A stretch of 64,000 nucleotides of DNA from Bacteroidota bacterium (GTDB lineage: Bacteria > Bacteroidota > Ignavibacteria > UBA10030 > SZUA-254). Every line of letters begins with the position of its first letter. The first letter of the stretch is position 1. Location: NCBI GenBank assembly GCA_036522515.1, contig DATDFQ010000056.1, positions 186,001 through 250,000 of the forward strand, read 5' to 3'. This document shows, piece by piece, positions 17,577 to 27,396 of this stretch. A model generated the notes under the pieces. The model did not search any database. It saw only the letters and a list, made by a program, of their open reading frames with translations, and was not told the origin of the DNA. A program made the position numbers and the translations under genes.

Positions 17577-17905
17577 TTAAATCGGGGGTGCCGGTTGGAT
17601 TTCAACCCCCGATTCAAAAGAACGCAGGCTAAAGCCTGCGCCTACCACGCCCGAGGCGTCCCAATATGCATTCCGCCGCTCCGCGGCGGAACGAGAACCG
17701 GGGTATCGGTAGCCGCAAGCTTTAGCTTGCGGGTTCTTGATCGAGGAGTCGTGCCATGGCGGGAAAAAGACCGCAGCCCAAAGGCTGCGGCTACCCTCCC
17801 CGAATGATCGGGGCAGCCTGAGGCTGCGGTTACCAAGCCCGAGGCGTCGGTAGGCGCGACCTTCAGGTCGCGTGCCGTTCAACGCAGGCTAATGCCTGCG
17901 ACTAC
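17577..17905. repeat. large repeat island upstream of the glycosyltransferase gene
   Basis: A chain of palindromes with no ORF of its own: AATCGGGGGT/ACCCCCGATT (17579-17614), CGCAGGCT/AGCCTGCG (17623-17640), TTCCGCCGC/GCGGCGGAA (17671-17691), an 88-bp composite element (17708-17795), CCCCGA/TCGGGG (17798-17813), GCAGCCT/AGGCTGC, CGCGACCT/AGGTCGCG and a last GCAGGCT copy. The linkers (for example around GAGGCGTCGGTAG) are also shared with the islands near 36.3 kb and 47.6 kb. Confidence 0.9.
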
Positions 17906-17957
17906 GAACATTCACTGGGGGTGTCGGATAAGGCGGGCGATTCTTCGGTCAGGGCAT

Positions 17958-18031
17958 AAAAAAAGCACGGGGCGAGTGTGGCATTCCAACTTGGGAGGCG
18001 AAGTCAGAAACCGTGGATCCCGCCCACGTGC
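17958..18031 (-). ncRNA. candidate small RNA with own promoter and intrinsic terminator
   Basis: Reading the minus strand, a promoter (TTGACT, 17 bp, TATCTT at 18066-18038) predicts a start near 18031. The predicted 5' end, GCACG-T-GGGCG (18031-18021), pairs over 10 bp with one bulge to CGCCC-CGTGC (17974-17965), directly followed by seven T (17964-17958). The enclosed 46 nt contain weak internal pairing (CCAAGTTGG region). There is no ORF. The unit is therefore about 74 nt: promoter, closing stem, loop, terminator. I do not recognise the family; it lacks 6S, SRP, tmRNA and RNase P landmarks. It is divergent from nuoA. Confidence 0.6.
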
Positions 18032-18037
18032 AGTTCT

Positions 18038-18066
18038 AAGATACAACAGCAGGTTTGAAAAGTCAA
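18038..18066 (-). promoter_or_regulatory. sigma70-like promoter for the candidate small RNA
   Basis: TTGACT (18066-18061), 17-bp spacer, TATCTT (18043-18038), read on the minus strand. The predicted start is 7 nt downstream, exactly where the closing stem begins. Confidence 0.65.
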
Positions 18067-18169
18067 GTAAATAAGTTTTGTGAACTAAATTTAATTTCCT
18101 TTTACCCGTTCGGGCATGATCCGCGAGATGTTTCTCCTATCCGGCATCCTTTCTACCCCCTGTTTTCCG

Positions 18170-18198
18170 TTGACTTTCTGGCATATTCTTCCTATATT
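18170..18198 (+). promoter_or_regulatory. sigma70-like promoter of the nuo operon
   Basis: TTGACT (18170-18175), 17-bp spacer, TATATT (18193-18198). Transcription would start near 18205, giving a leader of about 50 nt. That leader contains the palindrome CAGTTG-A-CAACTG (18232-18244), 10 bp before the nuoA ATG, possibly an operator or leader hairpin. A CCCG-tt-CGGG palindrome lies upstream at 18107-18116. Confidence 0.75.
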
Positions 18199-18254
18199 CC
18201 AGCGAAATTTTTAGCATTTCGACCCCCACTCCAGTTGACAACTGACTGCAAGAG

Positions 18255-18689
18255 ATGATCACTGACTTCGGCAGGGTTTTCATTTTTTTTATCATCGGGG
18301 CGGTATTCGTCGCCGGGGGCCTGGTCACTGCATGGCTGGTGCGTCCGAGTCGTTCCTACCCGGGGAAACTTACCTCCTACGAATGCGGCGAAGAACCGGT
18401 GGGAGGCTCCTGGGTCCAGTTCAACATCCGGTTTTACGTCCTCGCCTTGATCTTCCTGATTTTCGACGTCGAGATCGTCTTTCTCGTGCCCTGGGCGGTG
18501 GTCTATCAGAAACTCGGGGGCTATTCGTTCGTCGAGATGATGATTTTTCTGGTCATTCTGGGCGTCGGGTACGCCCACGTTTGGGTAAAGGGGGACCTGG
18601 ACTGGGACCGGCCCCAACCCAACATACCGGTCATGAGGCGCGGGACGCCTCTCCAAACGGAGCCGGTCTCTGAAAAAGCGATCGCATAA
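18255..18689 (+). CDS. nuoA: NADH-quinone oxidoreductase subunit A
   Basis: 144 residues with three membrane helices. The conserved loop [20 protein letters not shown] (about residues 42-61) carries the Cys of the quinone-site loop, and [18 protein letters not shown] follows with the family's acidic residues. First gene of nuoABCDHIJKLMN. The C-terminal 20 residues are polar and extended. Start ATG 18255 follows a weak AAGAG. Confidence 0.97.
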   Translation: MITDFGRVFIFFIIGAVFVAGGLVTAWLVRPSRSYPGKLTSYECGEEPVGGSWVQFNIRFYVLALIFLIFDVEIVFLVPWAVVYQKLGGYSFVEMMIFLVILGVGYAHVWVKGDLDWDRPQPNIPVMRRGTPLQTEPVSEKAIA

Positions 18690-18703
18690 CACGAAGGCAT
18701 CCT

Positions 18704-19195
18704 TTGGGACTTCTTGACAAACAGTTCGGGACCAGCAACGTCGTCGTCACGAGCCTCGATAATCTTCTTAACTGGGCGCGCCTTTCCTCGCTCTGGCAGA
18801 TGCAATTCGGGCTCGCCTGCTGCGCGATCGAGATGATGGCCGCAGCCGCCTCCCATTACGACTTCGACCGCTTCGGGGTCATCCCCCGGGCGACCCCCCG
18901 GCAATCAGACGTCATGATCGTCGCGGGAACGGTGACGCTGAAAATGGCTTCGCGGATCAAACGGCTCTACGATCAGATGTCCGAGCCGCGCTACGTTATT
19001 TCGATGGGGAGCTGCTCGAATTGCGGCGGCCCCTACTGGGAACACGGCTACCATGTTCTCAAAGGAGTCGATCGTGTGATCCCGGTCGACGTCTACGTGC
19101 CGGGTTGCCCTCCCCGCCCGGAAGCCCTGATGGAAGGGCTGATCAAGTTGCAGGAGAAAATCCGCGGCGAGAGCCTTGTGAAGAAGAGCGCATAA
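18704..19195 (+). CDS. nuoB: NADH-quinone oxidoreductase subunit B
   Basis: 163 residues from a TTG at 18704 with AAGG upstream. N2 [4Fe-4S] ligands are all present: the tandem Cys39-Cys40 (GLACCAIE), Cys104 in [12 protein letters not shown] and Cys135 in VPGCPPRPE. Terminal electron donor to quinone in complex I, peripheral arm. 14 bp after nuoA. Confidence 0.97.
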   Translation: MGLLDKQFGTSNVVVTSLDNLLNWARLSSLWQMQFGLACCAIEMMAAAASHYDFDRFGVIPRATPRQSDVMIVAGTVTLKMASRIKRLYDQMSEPRYVISMGSCSNCGGPYWEHGYHVLKGVDRVIPVDVYVPGCPPRPEALMEGLIKLQEKIRGESLVKKSA

Positions 19196-19205
19196 CTCCT
19201 TGCTC

Positions 19206-19685
19206 ATGACCCCCCAGGAAATTTCGGAGAAATTGAAATCGAAGTTCGGCGATCGGATCCTCGAAGCGAAGATCGAGGGCGTGGTCGATCCGTTCGTCAA
19301 GCTTGCCCCCTCTGCGGTCGCCGACGCGGCGCTCTTCCTGCGCGATGACAGCGATCTCGCGTTCGACACCCTCATGTGCCTGAGCGGCGTCGATTACACG
19401 AAGGAGACGCTCGGTGTGGTCTACCATCTCGCCTCCATGGCAAAGCGCCACAAGATTACCGTGAAGGTGGAAGTCCCGGCGGCCAGCCCGTCGGTTCCCA
19501 CCGTATCGGCGGTCTGGCCGGCCGCCATCTGGCACGAGCGCGAGGCATTCGACATGCTCGGCATCGTCTTCGACGGTCATCCCGACCTCCGCCGCATTCT
19601 CCTTCCCGACGATTATCCGGGCCACCCCCTCCGGAAGGATTTCAAGGTCCCCGAATTCTATCAGGGGATGAGGGTTCCCTACTAG
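19206..19685 (+). CDS. nuoC: NADH-quinone oxidoreductase subunit C
   Basis: 159 residues from ATG 19206; an in-frame TTG two codons earlier is possible. Contains the 30-kDa subunit signature WHEREAFDMLGIVFDGHPDLR and ends LRKDFKVPEFYQ. Peripheral-arm structural subunit; it is separate from NuoD, unlike the fused NuoCD of enterobacteria. Confidence 0.96.
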   Translation: MTPQEISEKLKSKFGDRILEAKIEGVVDPFVKLAPSAVADAALFLRDDSDLAFDTLMCLSGVDYTKETLGVVYHLASMAKRHKITVKVEVPAASPSVPTVSAVWPAAIWHEREAFDMLGIVFDGHPDLRRILLPDDYPGHPLRKDFKVPEFYQGMRVPY

Positions 19686-19688
19686 ACC

Positions 19689-20849
19689 ATGCCTGAGACG
19701 CTCACAGCTCCGTTGAGGACATCGACCGGACGGGCCATCCGGACGGAGGAGATGATCCTCAACATGGGCCCCCAGCACCCCTCCACCCACGGCGTCCTCC
19801 GGCTCGAACTCGTCGTCGACGGCGAGATTGTGGTCGAGGTGATCCCCCATATCGGGTATCTCCACCGCTGTTTCGAGAAGCACGCCGAGCACATGACGAA
19901 TTACCAGCAGGTGATCCCGTACTGCGACCGGCTCGACTATCTCGCCTCGATGAACATGGACCTGGGATACGCGCTCGCGGTGGAAAAACTCCTCGGTCTG
20001 CAGATTCCCGAGCGCGTCGAGTACATCAGGGTGATCATGGCCGAACTGCAGCGGATCGCGTCGCATCTTCTCGCGCTCGGCACGTACGGATTGGATGTCG
20101 GGGCGTTTACTCCCTTCCTCTTCTGCTTCCGGGACCGGGAGAGGGTCCTCGACCTGTTTGAGATGACCTGCGGCGCACGGCTCCTCTATAATTACATCTG
20201 GGTCGGAGGGCTCTCGCACGACCTTCCGCCCGGATTTGTCGACAAGGCGAAGGCGTTCTGCAGCTATTTCCGGCCCAACATCAAGGAATTGAACGACCTC
20301 CTCACCTATAACGAGATTTTCATCAAGCGGACCGCCAATATCGGAATCCTCCCGGCGGACGCCGCCATCGCGTACGCCTGTTCCGGCCCGATGCTGCGGG
20401 GGTCGGGCGTCGACTGGGATTTGCGGCGTGACGATCCCTATTCGATTTACTCCCGGTTCGACTGGAAACCCGAAATCGGGAAGGGAGAAGTGGGGACGGT
20501 CGGCGATTGCTGGGACCGCTACATCGTCCGGGTAAGGGAGATGGAGCAGAGTCTTAAGATTATCGAGCAGGCGCTTGAGCAAATCCCGGAGGGAGACGTC
20601 CAGTCCGCGGTCCCGCGGCGCATCCGTCCCAACGCGGGGGACGTGTACGTCCGTTCCGAGTCGCCCCGCGGAGAGATCGGGTTCTATATTGTGAGCGACG
20701 GCTCCGCCACCCCCTATCGTGTGAAGGCGAGAGCTCCGGCGTTCGTCAATCTCGCCGTCTGCCCCGAAATCTGCAAGGGATATATGATCGCCGACGTGGT
20801 GGCAATCGTCGGCAGCATCGATATCGTCCTCGGGGAGGTGGACCGCTAG
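19689..20849 (+). CDS. nuoD: NADH-quinone oxidoreductase subunit D
   Basis: 386 residues. [16 protein letters not shown] near residue 26 holds the quinone-pocket His, [18 protein letters not shown] follows, then TGRAIRTEE-type N-terminus and the C-terminal [20 protein letters not shown] related to hydrogenase large subunits. Forms the quinone-binding cavity with NuoB. 3 bp after nuoC and 4 bp before nuoH. Confidence 0.97.
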   Translation: MPETLTAPLRTSTGRAIRTEEMILNMGPQHPSTHGVLRLELVVDGEIVVEVIPHIGYLHRCFEKHAEHMTNYQQVIPYCDRLDYLASMNMDLGYALAVEKLLGLQIPERVEYIRVIMAELQRIASHLLALGTYGLDVGAFTPFLFCFRDRERVLDLFEMTCGARLLYNYIWVGGLSHDLPPGFVDKAKAFCSYFRPNIKELNDLLTYNEIFIKRTANIGILPADAAIAYACSGPMLRGSGVDWDLRRDDPYSIYSRFDWKPEIGKGEVGTVGDCWDRYIVRVREMEQSLKIIEQALEQIPEGDVQSAVPRRIRPNAGDVYVRSESPRGEIGFYIVSDGSATPYRVKARAPAFVNLAVCPEICKGYMIADVVAIVGSIDIVLGEVDR

Positions 20850-20853
20850 GGCC

Positions 20854-21915
20854 ATGGATCAATTCCTGCGGGCAATCCTCAACGACGAAGCTCCCCGTTG
20901 GCTTCACGACCTCTTCAATGTGGAGATCCTCGTCTATGTCGTGATGGCCCTTCTCCCGCTCTTCGTCTGGGTTCTCCCGTACGCCCTGTTTGCCGTCTGG
21001 CTTGAGAGGAAGGTCTCCGCGCACATGCAGGACCGCCTCGGCCCGATGCGCACGGGCGGCTGGCACGGGTGGGCACAAACCATTGCGGACATCCTGAAGC
21101 TGATCCAGAAGGAAGACATCGTCCCGACCGCGGCCGACTGGAAGCTTCATTTGCTTGCCCCCTTCCTTGTGTTCATCGGATCCTACGCGGCGTACGCTGC
21201 GATCCCCTTCAGCAGCATGTATATCGGAAGCGACATCAGCATCGGCCTCTTCTATATCATCGCGGTGTCGTCGATCGTCGTCGTGGGGATTCTCATGGCG
21301 GGCTGGTCGTCGAACAACAAGTGGTCGCTCTTCGGGGCCATGCGCGCCGCCGCGCAGATCGTGAGTTATGAGATCCCCTCCACCCTCGCGCTGATCGTCG
21401 TGGTAATGATCGCCGGCACCCTGAACCTTCAGGAGATCAACCGGATGCAGGCGGGGTGGTTCTGGAACTGGTTCGTTTTCAGAAAATTTCCGTTCGTGTT
21501 TATCGCATTCCTGATCAATTTTATCGCGTCGCTCGCGGAAACCAACCGCACCCCGTTTGACATCCCGGAGGCGGAGTCCGAGCTGGTGGCAGGGTACCAC
21601 ACCGAATACAGCGGGATGAAGTTCGCCCTCTTTTTCCTCGCGGAATATGCGAATATGTTCGCCGTCTCCGCCATCAGCGCCACGGTTTTCCTGGGAGGGT
21701 GGAACAGCCCCTTCGGAGAGTTCCTCGGCGGCCCGTTCTGGGGAGTCTTCTGGTTCTTGTCGAAAGGGATGTTCTTTGTCTTCGTGCAGATGTGGCTCCG
21801 GTGGACGCTTCCGCGCCTGCGCGTCGACCAGTTGATGTACGTTTCGTGGAAAGTGCTGACTCCCTGGGCGTTCGCCTGTATCGTGGGGGTCGGAACCTGG
21901 ATGATGCTGGGATGA
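20854..21915 (+). CDS. nuoH: NADH-quinone oxidoreductase subunit H
   Basis: 353 residues, about eight membrane helices. Family motifs: [40 protein letters not shown] (quinone-channel loop, acidic cluster) and [20 protein letters not shown]. Links the quinone site to the membrane arm. Confidence 0.97.
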   Translation: MDQFLRAILNDEAPRWLHDLFNVEILVYVVMALLPLFVWVLPYALFAVWLERKVSAHMQDRLGPMRTGGWHGWAQTIADILKLIQKEDIVPTAADWKLHLLAPFLVFIGSYAAYAAIPFSSMYIGSDISIGLFYIIAVSSIVVVGILMAGWSSNNKWSLFGAMRAAAQIVSYEIPSTLALIVVVMIAGTLNLQEINRMQAGWFWNWFVFRKFPFVFIAFLINFIASLAETNRTPFDIPEAESELVAGYHTEYSGMKFALFFLAEYANMFAVSAISATVFLGGWNSPFGEFLGGPFWGVFWFLSKGMFFVFVQMWLRWTLPRLRVDQLMYVSWKVLTPWAFACIVGVGTWMMLG

Positions 21916-21937
21916 ACGAATCCTCGGGAAGAAGGTA

Positions 21938-22567
21938 ATGGGCAGGTACTTCAGAGATATTTTCCAGTCGGTTTGGACGATCCTTGTCGGCATGAAGGTG
22001 ACGTTCAGCCATCTCTTCACCCCCGCGGTCACCATCCAGTATCCCGACGTCAGGCTGAAGCTTCCGGAGCGCGCGCGGAACCGATTGTACGTCAACATGG
22101 ACGACTGCATCGGTTGTTTTCAGTGCGACATGGCCTGCCCGGTCGATTGCTTCAAGATTGAAACGGTGAAGGCGCTTCCGACCGAAGACCTGGGCATGAC
22201 CTCGACGGGGCAGAAAAAACGTCTCTGGGTCCCCACGTTCGACATCGATATCGCGAAGTGCTGCTACTGCGGGCTGTGCGTCTATCCCTGCCCGACCGAG
22301 TGCATCAAGATGACGGACGTCTACGAGTTTTCCGAGACGAACCGGCAGGACCTGATCTACAATTACGCGACCGTCACGCAAGCCGAAGCGGTTGACATCC
22401 GCGATCGTGCCGCGGCGTTCGAGAAAGAGCAGGCCGCGAAGAAGGCGGCCGCGGCCGCCGCGGCGGCCAAAGCGAAGGCGGCAGCGCCGCCGCCCGCGCC
22501 CGCAGGGGAACCGCCGAAGCCCCCGTCCGGATCAGCCACCCCTCCTCCAGCCGCTCCCGGAAGCTGA
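21938..22567 (+). CDS. nuoI: NADH-quinone oxidoreductase subunit I with Ala/Pro-rich tail
   Basis: 209 residues. Two [4Fe-4S] sites: Cys57-x2-Cys60-x2-Cys63-x3-Cys67 and Cys108-x2-Cys111-x2-Cys114-x3-Cys118, carrying clusters N6a/N6b. The functional part ends near residue 160. Residues 161-209 are low complexity: an Ala/Lys run followed by repeated Pro/Ala/Gly, longer than in typical NuoI (160-180 aa). Ribosome site GAAGG, ATG 21938, followed 2 bp after the stop by nuoJ. Confidence 0.96.
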   Translation: MGRYFRDIFQSVWTILVGMKVTFSHLFTPAVTIQYPDVRLKLPERARNRLYVNMDDCIGCFQCDMACPVDCFKIETVKALPTEDLGMTSTGQKKRLWVPTFDIDIAKCCYCGLCVYPCPTECIKMTDVYEFSETNRQDLIYNYATVTQAEAVDIRDRAAAFEKEQAAKKAAAAAAAAKAKAAAPPPAPAGEPPKPPSGSATPPPAAPGS

Positions 22568-22569
22568 GC

Positions 22570-23079
22570 ATGGAACTCTACGACGCGGTCTTTTATTTCT
22601 TCGGCCTTATCACGCTCGTTTCCGCCTGGATCGTGGTCTCCTCCCGGAATATCGTTTACTCCGCGTTCGCGCTCCTCTTCACGTTTTTCGGAGTGACCGG
22701 ACTCTATGTCCTTTTGAGCGCCGATTTCCTGGCGATAGCGCAGCTCCTCATTTATGTCGGCGGGATACTCGTCCTGTTGCTCTTCGGCGTCATGCTCACG
22801 AACAAAGTCGTCAACGTCGATATCAAAACGGGGACGATGGGAACGATTCCGGCGCTGATACTTGCCGGAAGCACGGGCGGAGCCCTCTTTGCGGTCTTTT
22901 ACGCGACGGACTGGCGGATCGTCCGGGGCGCTCCTCAGGCTCCGACGACGACCGATGCCCTCGGTCAGATGTTCATGACGACCTACCTGCTCCCGTTTGA
23001 GGTCGCCTCCATCGCGTTGCTCGTAGCTCTGATCGGCGCGGCGCTCATCGCCCGCAGAGAAAGGGTGGTGCGGAATTGA
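22570..23079 (+). CDS. nuoJ: NADH-quinone oxidoreductase subunit J
   Basis: 169 residues, five hydrophobic segments, with SRNIVYSAFALLFTFFGVTG and LLIYVGGILVLLLFGVMLTN, the conserved pi-bulge region of helix 3. Membrane-arm subunit next to NuoK. Its stop overlaps the TTG start of nuoK. Confidence 0.96.
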   Translation: MELYDAVFYFFGLITLVSAWIVVSSRNIVYSAFALLFTFFGVTGLYVLLSADFLAIAQLLIYVGGILVLLLFGVMLTNKVVNVDIKTGTMGTIPALILAGSTGGALFAVFYATDWRIVRGAPQAPTTTDALGQMFMTTYLLPFEVASIALLVALIGAALIARRERVVRN

Positions 23080-23390
23080 CTATCCATGCCGGCCTCTACC
23101 ATTACCTCCTGATCAGCGCGATCCTCTTCGCCCTGGGTCTCGTCGGGGTCGTCACCAGGCGCAACGCGATCATGGTGCTGATGGGAATCGAGCTGATCTT
23201 GAACTCCGCCAACATTAATTTTATAGCCTTCTCCCGTTTCGGCGGACTGAATCTCGACGGGCAGGCGATCGCGGTGTTCGTGATCGTCCTTGCGGCGGCC
23301 GAGGCGGCGATCGCGCTGGCGATCGTGCTCAATATCTACCACCGGTGGCATACGGTGAATGTCGATGAAATCGACAGGTTGAAGGAATAG
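23076..23390 (+). CDS. nuoK: NADH-quinone oxidoreductase subunit K
   Basis: 104 residues from TTG 23076 overlapping the nuoJ stop (TTGA). Three helices with the conserved membrane Glu in MGIELILNSANINFIAF and the second in AAAEAAIALAIVLNIY. MrpC-like proton-channel subunit. Confidence 0.96.
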   Translation: MTIHAGLYHYLLISAILFALGLVGVVTRRNAIMVLMGIELILNSANINFIAFSRFGGLNLDGQAIAVFVIVLAAAEAAIALAIVLNIYHRWHTVNVDEIDRLKE

Positions 23391-23393
23391 GCG

Positions 23394-25652
23394 TTGGCCC
23401 CCATGGATCCGGTTCTACAGCTCGCACTTGCGATACTCCTTCTCCCGCTCGCGGGATTTGTGATTCTCGTCTTTTTCGGAAAGCGTCTTCCCCGCGGGGG
23501 CGATTGGCTCGGGACCGCCCTGCTGTTCACCTGTCTGGCCCTTTCGACCGCGGTCTTTTTCACGGTCCTCAAGACTGAGACGCCTGCGGCGCTGAACTTC
23601 CGCTGGGTCGATTTCGGTAACGTGCCTGCGATCGGCGAACTCCATATCGATCTCGGGATGGCCGTCGATCACCTCTCGGCGATCATGCTGGTGGTGGTCT
23701 GCCTCGTGAGTTCCCTCGTGCATTTGTTCTCGATCGGGTATATGCACGGCGACGTCCGTTACTCGCGGTATTTCTCCTACCTCGGACTCTTCACCTTTTC
23801 CATGCTGGTCATCGTCCTGACCAACAACTTCTTCACGATGTACGTGGGATGGGAGCTGGTCGGGCTGAGCTCGTACCTCCTCATCGGCCACTGGTATGAG
23901 AAGAAATCCGCCGCGGATGCCTCGAAGAAGGCGTTCATCGTCAACCGGGTGGGCGACATCGGGATGTTCACGGGCATCCTGATCCTCTACCGCACGTTCC
24001 ATACGTTCGGATTCACGGAAATTTTCTCCGGCATTCAATCCGGCCATCTTCCCTTCGGGAGCGAAGGGTGGCTGACCGCCGCCGGGATCCTCGTCTTTTG
24101 CGGCGCGATCGGAAAGTCGGCCCAGTTCCCGCTCCATGTCTGGTTGCCCGATGCGATGGAGGGCCCGACGCCGGTGAGCGCGCTGATCCACGCCGCCACG
24201 ATGGTCGCCGCGGGCGTCTATCTTGTCGCGCGGACATTCCCGATGATGACTTCCGGGGCGCTCATGTTCATCGCCTACACCGGGGCGATCACGGCCTTCA
24301 TTTCCGCCACGATCGCGATCGCTCAGAACGACATCAAGAAGGTGCTCGCCTATTCGACCATTTCCCAGCTCGGGTACATGGTCATGGGGCTCGGCGTCGG
24401 CGCGTACACGGCGGGGTTCTTCCACCTGGCCACCCACGCGATGTTCAAGGCAGGGCTCTTCCTCGGCTCCGGATCGGTGATCCATGCGATGCACAACGCC
24501 CTGCATCATGCCGGAGACCATCACACCGATCCGCAGGACATCCGGAATATGGGCGGGCTGAAAAAGAAAATGCCGGTCACCTTCTTCACCTTTTTGATCT
24601 ATACGCTGGCGATCTGCGGCGTGCCGCTCACGTCCGGATTCTTGAGCAAGGATGAGATCCTTGCCGGGACTCTCGCGTTCGGCGGGCTCACCGGACACTA
24701 CCTGATCCCAATCATCGGTTTTCTGGTGGCCGGGATGACCGCGTTCTACATGTTCAGGATCGTGATCATCGCGTTTTTGGGCGACCATGCGGAGCCGGGG
24801 CGCTTCGGCTCGGTGCACGAATCTCCGGCGACGATGACGATCCCTCTCATCGTCTTCGCGGTGTTGAGCTTCTTCATCTTTTATTCGTTCAATCCCATCG
24901 GCGCGTCGGAGGGCTGGTTCTTCCACGCGGTCGAGCGGCCGCAGTCGGTCGTGCCTGCGTCGCAGCAGGCGGCCTCAATCGAGACCTTCGAGGAGGCGCT
25001 TCACCAGAGCCACATTCCCGCCATGGCGCTCTCCCTGACCGTCGCGGGGCTCGGAATTCTCCTCGCCTTCGCGACCTACTCCTGGAAGAAGATCAGCGCC
25101 GACGCGTGGGCTGCCCGGATGAAAGGCCTCTACACGTTCCTTCTGAACAAGTGGTATTTCGACGAGTTGTACGGGGCCGTGGTCGTGGGGGGAACGCTCC
25201 TCGCCACCCGGGTGCTTCGCTGGATCGACGAGAAGATCATCGACGGGCTCGTGAACGGGACGGCGACCTGGACCAGGTCGGTCGTCTTCGGGTCCGGCGA
25301 GCAGAAGGGCGAAGGGAAGGGAAGCGGGATCGCTTATACGGCGGCCGGGGGAATCCTTTCGGTCGTCATAGCCGTGCTGGTGGGAGATTCGATGTGGACC
25401 GCCCAGGCGGGGTTGGGCTCGAATATCCTGGCGGTCGTCACGGCCTGCATCTGCGGCGGATTGACCTTTTTCTTCTTCTGGGGCGGGGCCGGGTCGTTCG
25501 ACCGGTACGTGGTGGACGGGCTCGTCAACGGCGCGGCACAGGTCTCGGGGTTGTTCGGGAGGGCGTTCAGAAAACTCCAGACCGGGAGGGTGCAGACGTA
25601 TCTCGCGTTCGTCATCCTCGGCGTGATGGTGTTCTTCTTCTGGTTTCGGTAG
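23394..25652 (+). CDS. nuoL: NADH-quinone oxidoreductase subunit L
   Basis: 752 residues from TTG 23394 (AAGGA 7 nt upstream); an in-frame ATG lies 9 bp later. Antiporter-like core with MYVGWELVGLSSYLLIGHWYE, the lysine helix FCGAIGKSAQFPLHVWLPDAMEGPTPVSALIHAATMV-type region and HAMFKAGLFLGSGSVIH. It is longer than E. coli NuoL (613). The extra C-terminus carries an IDGLVNGTA block near residue 617 and a VDGLVNGAA block near residue 706, followed by LQTGRVQTYL. Distal proton-pumping subunit with the lateral helix. Confidence 0.96.
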   Translation: MAPMDPVLQLALAILLLPLAGFVILVFFGKRLPRGGDWLGTALLFTCLALSTAVFFTVLKTETPAALNFRWVDFGNVPAIGELHIDLGMAVDHLSAIMLVVVCLVSSLVHLFSIGYMHGDVRYSRYFSYLGLFTFSMLVIVLTNNFFTMYVGWELVGLSSYLLIGHWYEKKSAADASKKAFIVNRVGDIGMFTGILILYRTFHTFGFTEIFSGIQSGHLPFGSEGWLTAAGILVFCGAIGKSAQFPLHVWLPDAMEGPTPVSALIHAATMVAAGVYLVARTFPMMTSGALMFIAYTGAITAFISATIAIAQNDIKKVLAYSTISQLGYMVMGLGVGAYTAGFFHLATHAMFKAGLFLGSGSVIHAMHNALHHAGDHHTDPQDIRNMGGLKKKMPVTFFTFLIYTLAICGVPLTSGFLSKDEILAGTLAFGGLTGHYLIPIIGFLVAGMTAFYMFRIVIIAFLGDHAEPGRFGSVHESPATMTIPLIVFAVLSFFIFYSFNPIGASEGWFFHAVERPQSVVPASQQAASIETFEEALHQSHIPAMALSLTVAGLGILLAFATYSWKKISADAWAARMKGLYTFLLNKWYFDELYGAVVVGGTLLATRVLRWIDEKIIDGLVNGTATWTRSVVFGSGEQKGEGKGSGIAYTAAGGILSVVIAVLVGDSMWTAQAGLGSNILAVVTACICGGLTFFFFWGGAGSFDRYVVDGLVNGAAQVSGLFGRAFRKLQTGRVQTYLAFVILGVMVFFFWFR

Positions 25653-25696
25653 GCGTGAATCGACAGACGATTTCTTCAACTTGAACTGAAACGAAC

Positions 25697-27295
<1,599 letters not shown>

Positions 27296-27298
27296 AAT

Positions 27299-27376
27299 TG
27301 TCATCCTGAGCGCAGCGAAGGATCTTCGCCTTCGTGGAGGGGGATCCTTCGGTCGCTTCGCTCCCTCAGGATGACA
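27299..27376. repeat. family A palindromic repeat between nuoM and nuoN
   Basis: Short left arm (TGTCATCCTGAGCGCAGCGA AGGATC) and long right arm (GATCCTTCGGTCGCTTCGCT CCCTCAGGATGACA). It occupies nearly all of the 101-bp gap inside the nuo operon, 20 bp before the nuoN ATG. Confidence 0.9.
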
Positions 27377-27396
27377 CATCAAAAGGCTGAATCGAA

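Noticed and set aside
17577-17905. Possible CRISPR array
   Set aside because: Palindromes are irregularly spaced, of several different sequences, without uniform spacers or cas genes; they match dispersed repeats elsewhere in the window.
19143-20855. 570-codon open frame on the minus strand opposite nuoC/nuoD
   Set aside because: It is an antisense shadow of well-conserved nuo genes; its composition (Asp/Arg/Val-rich, no motifs) is typical of antisense frames in GC-rich DNA.
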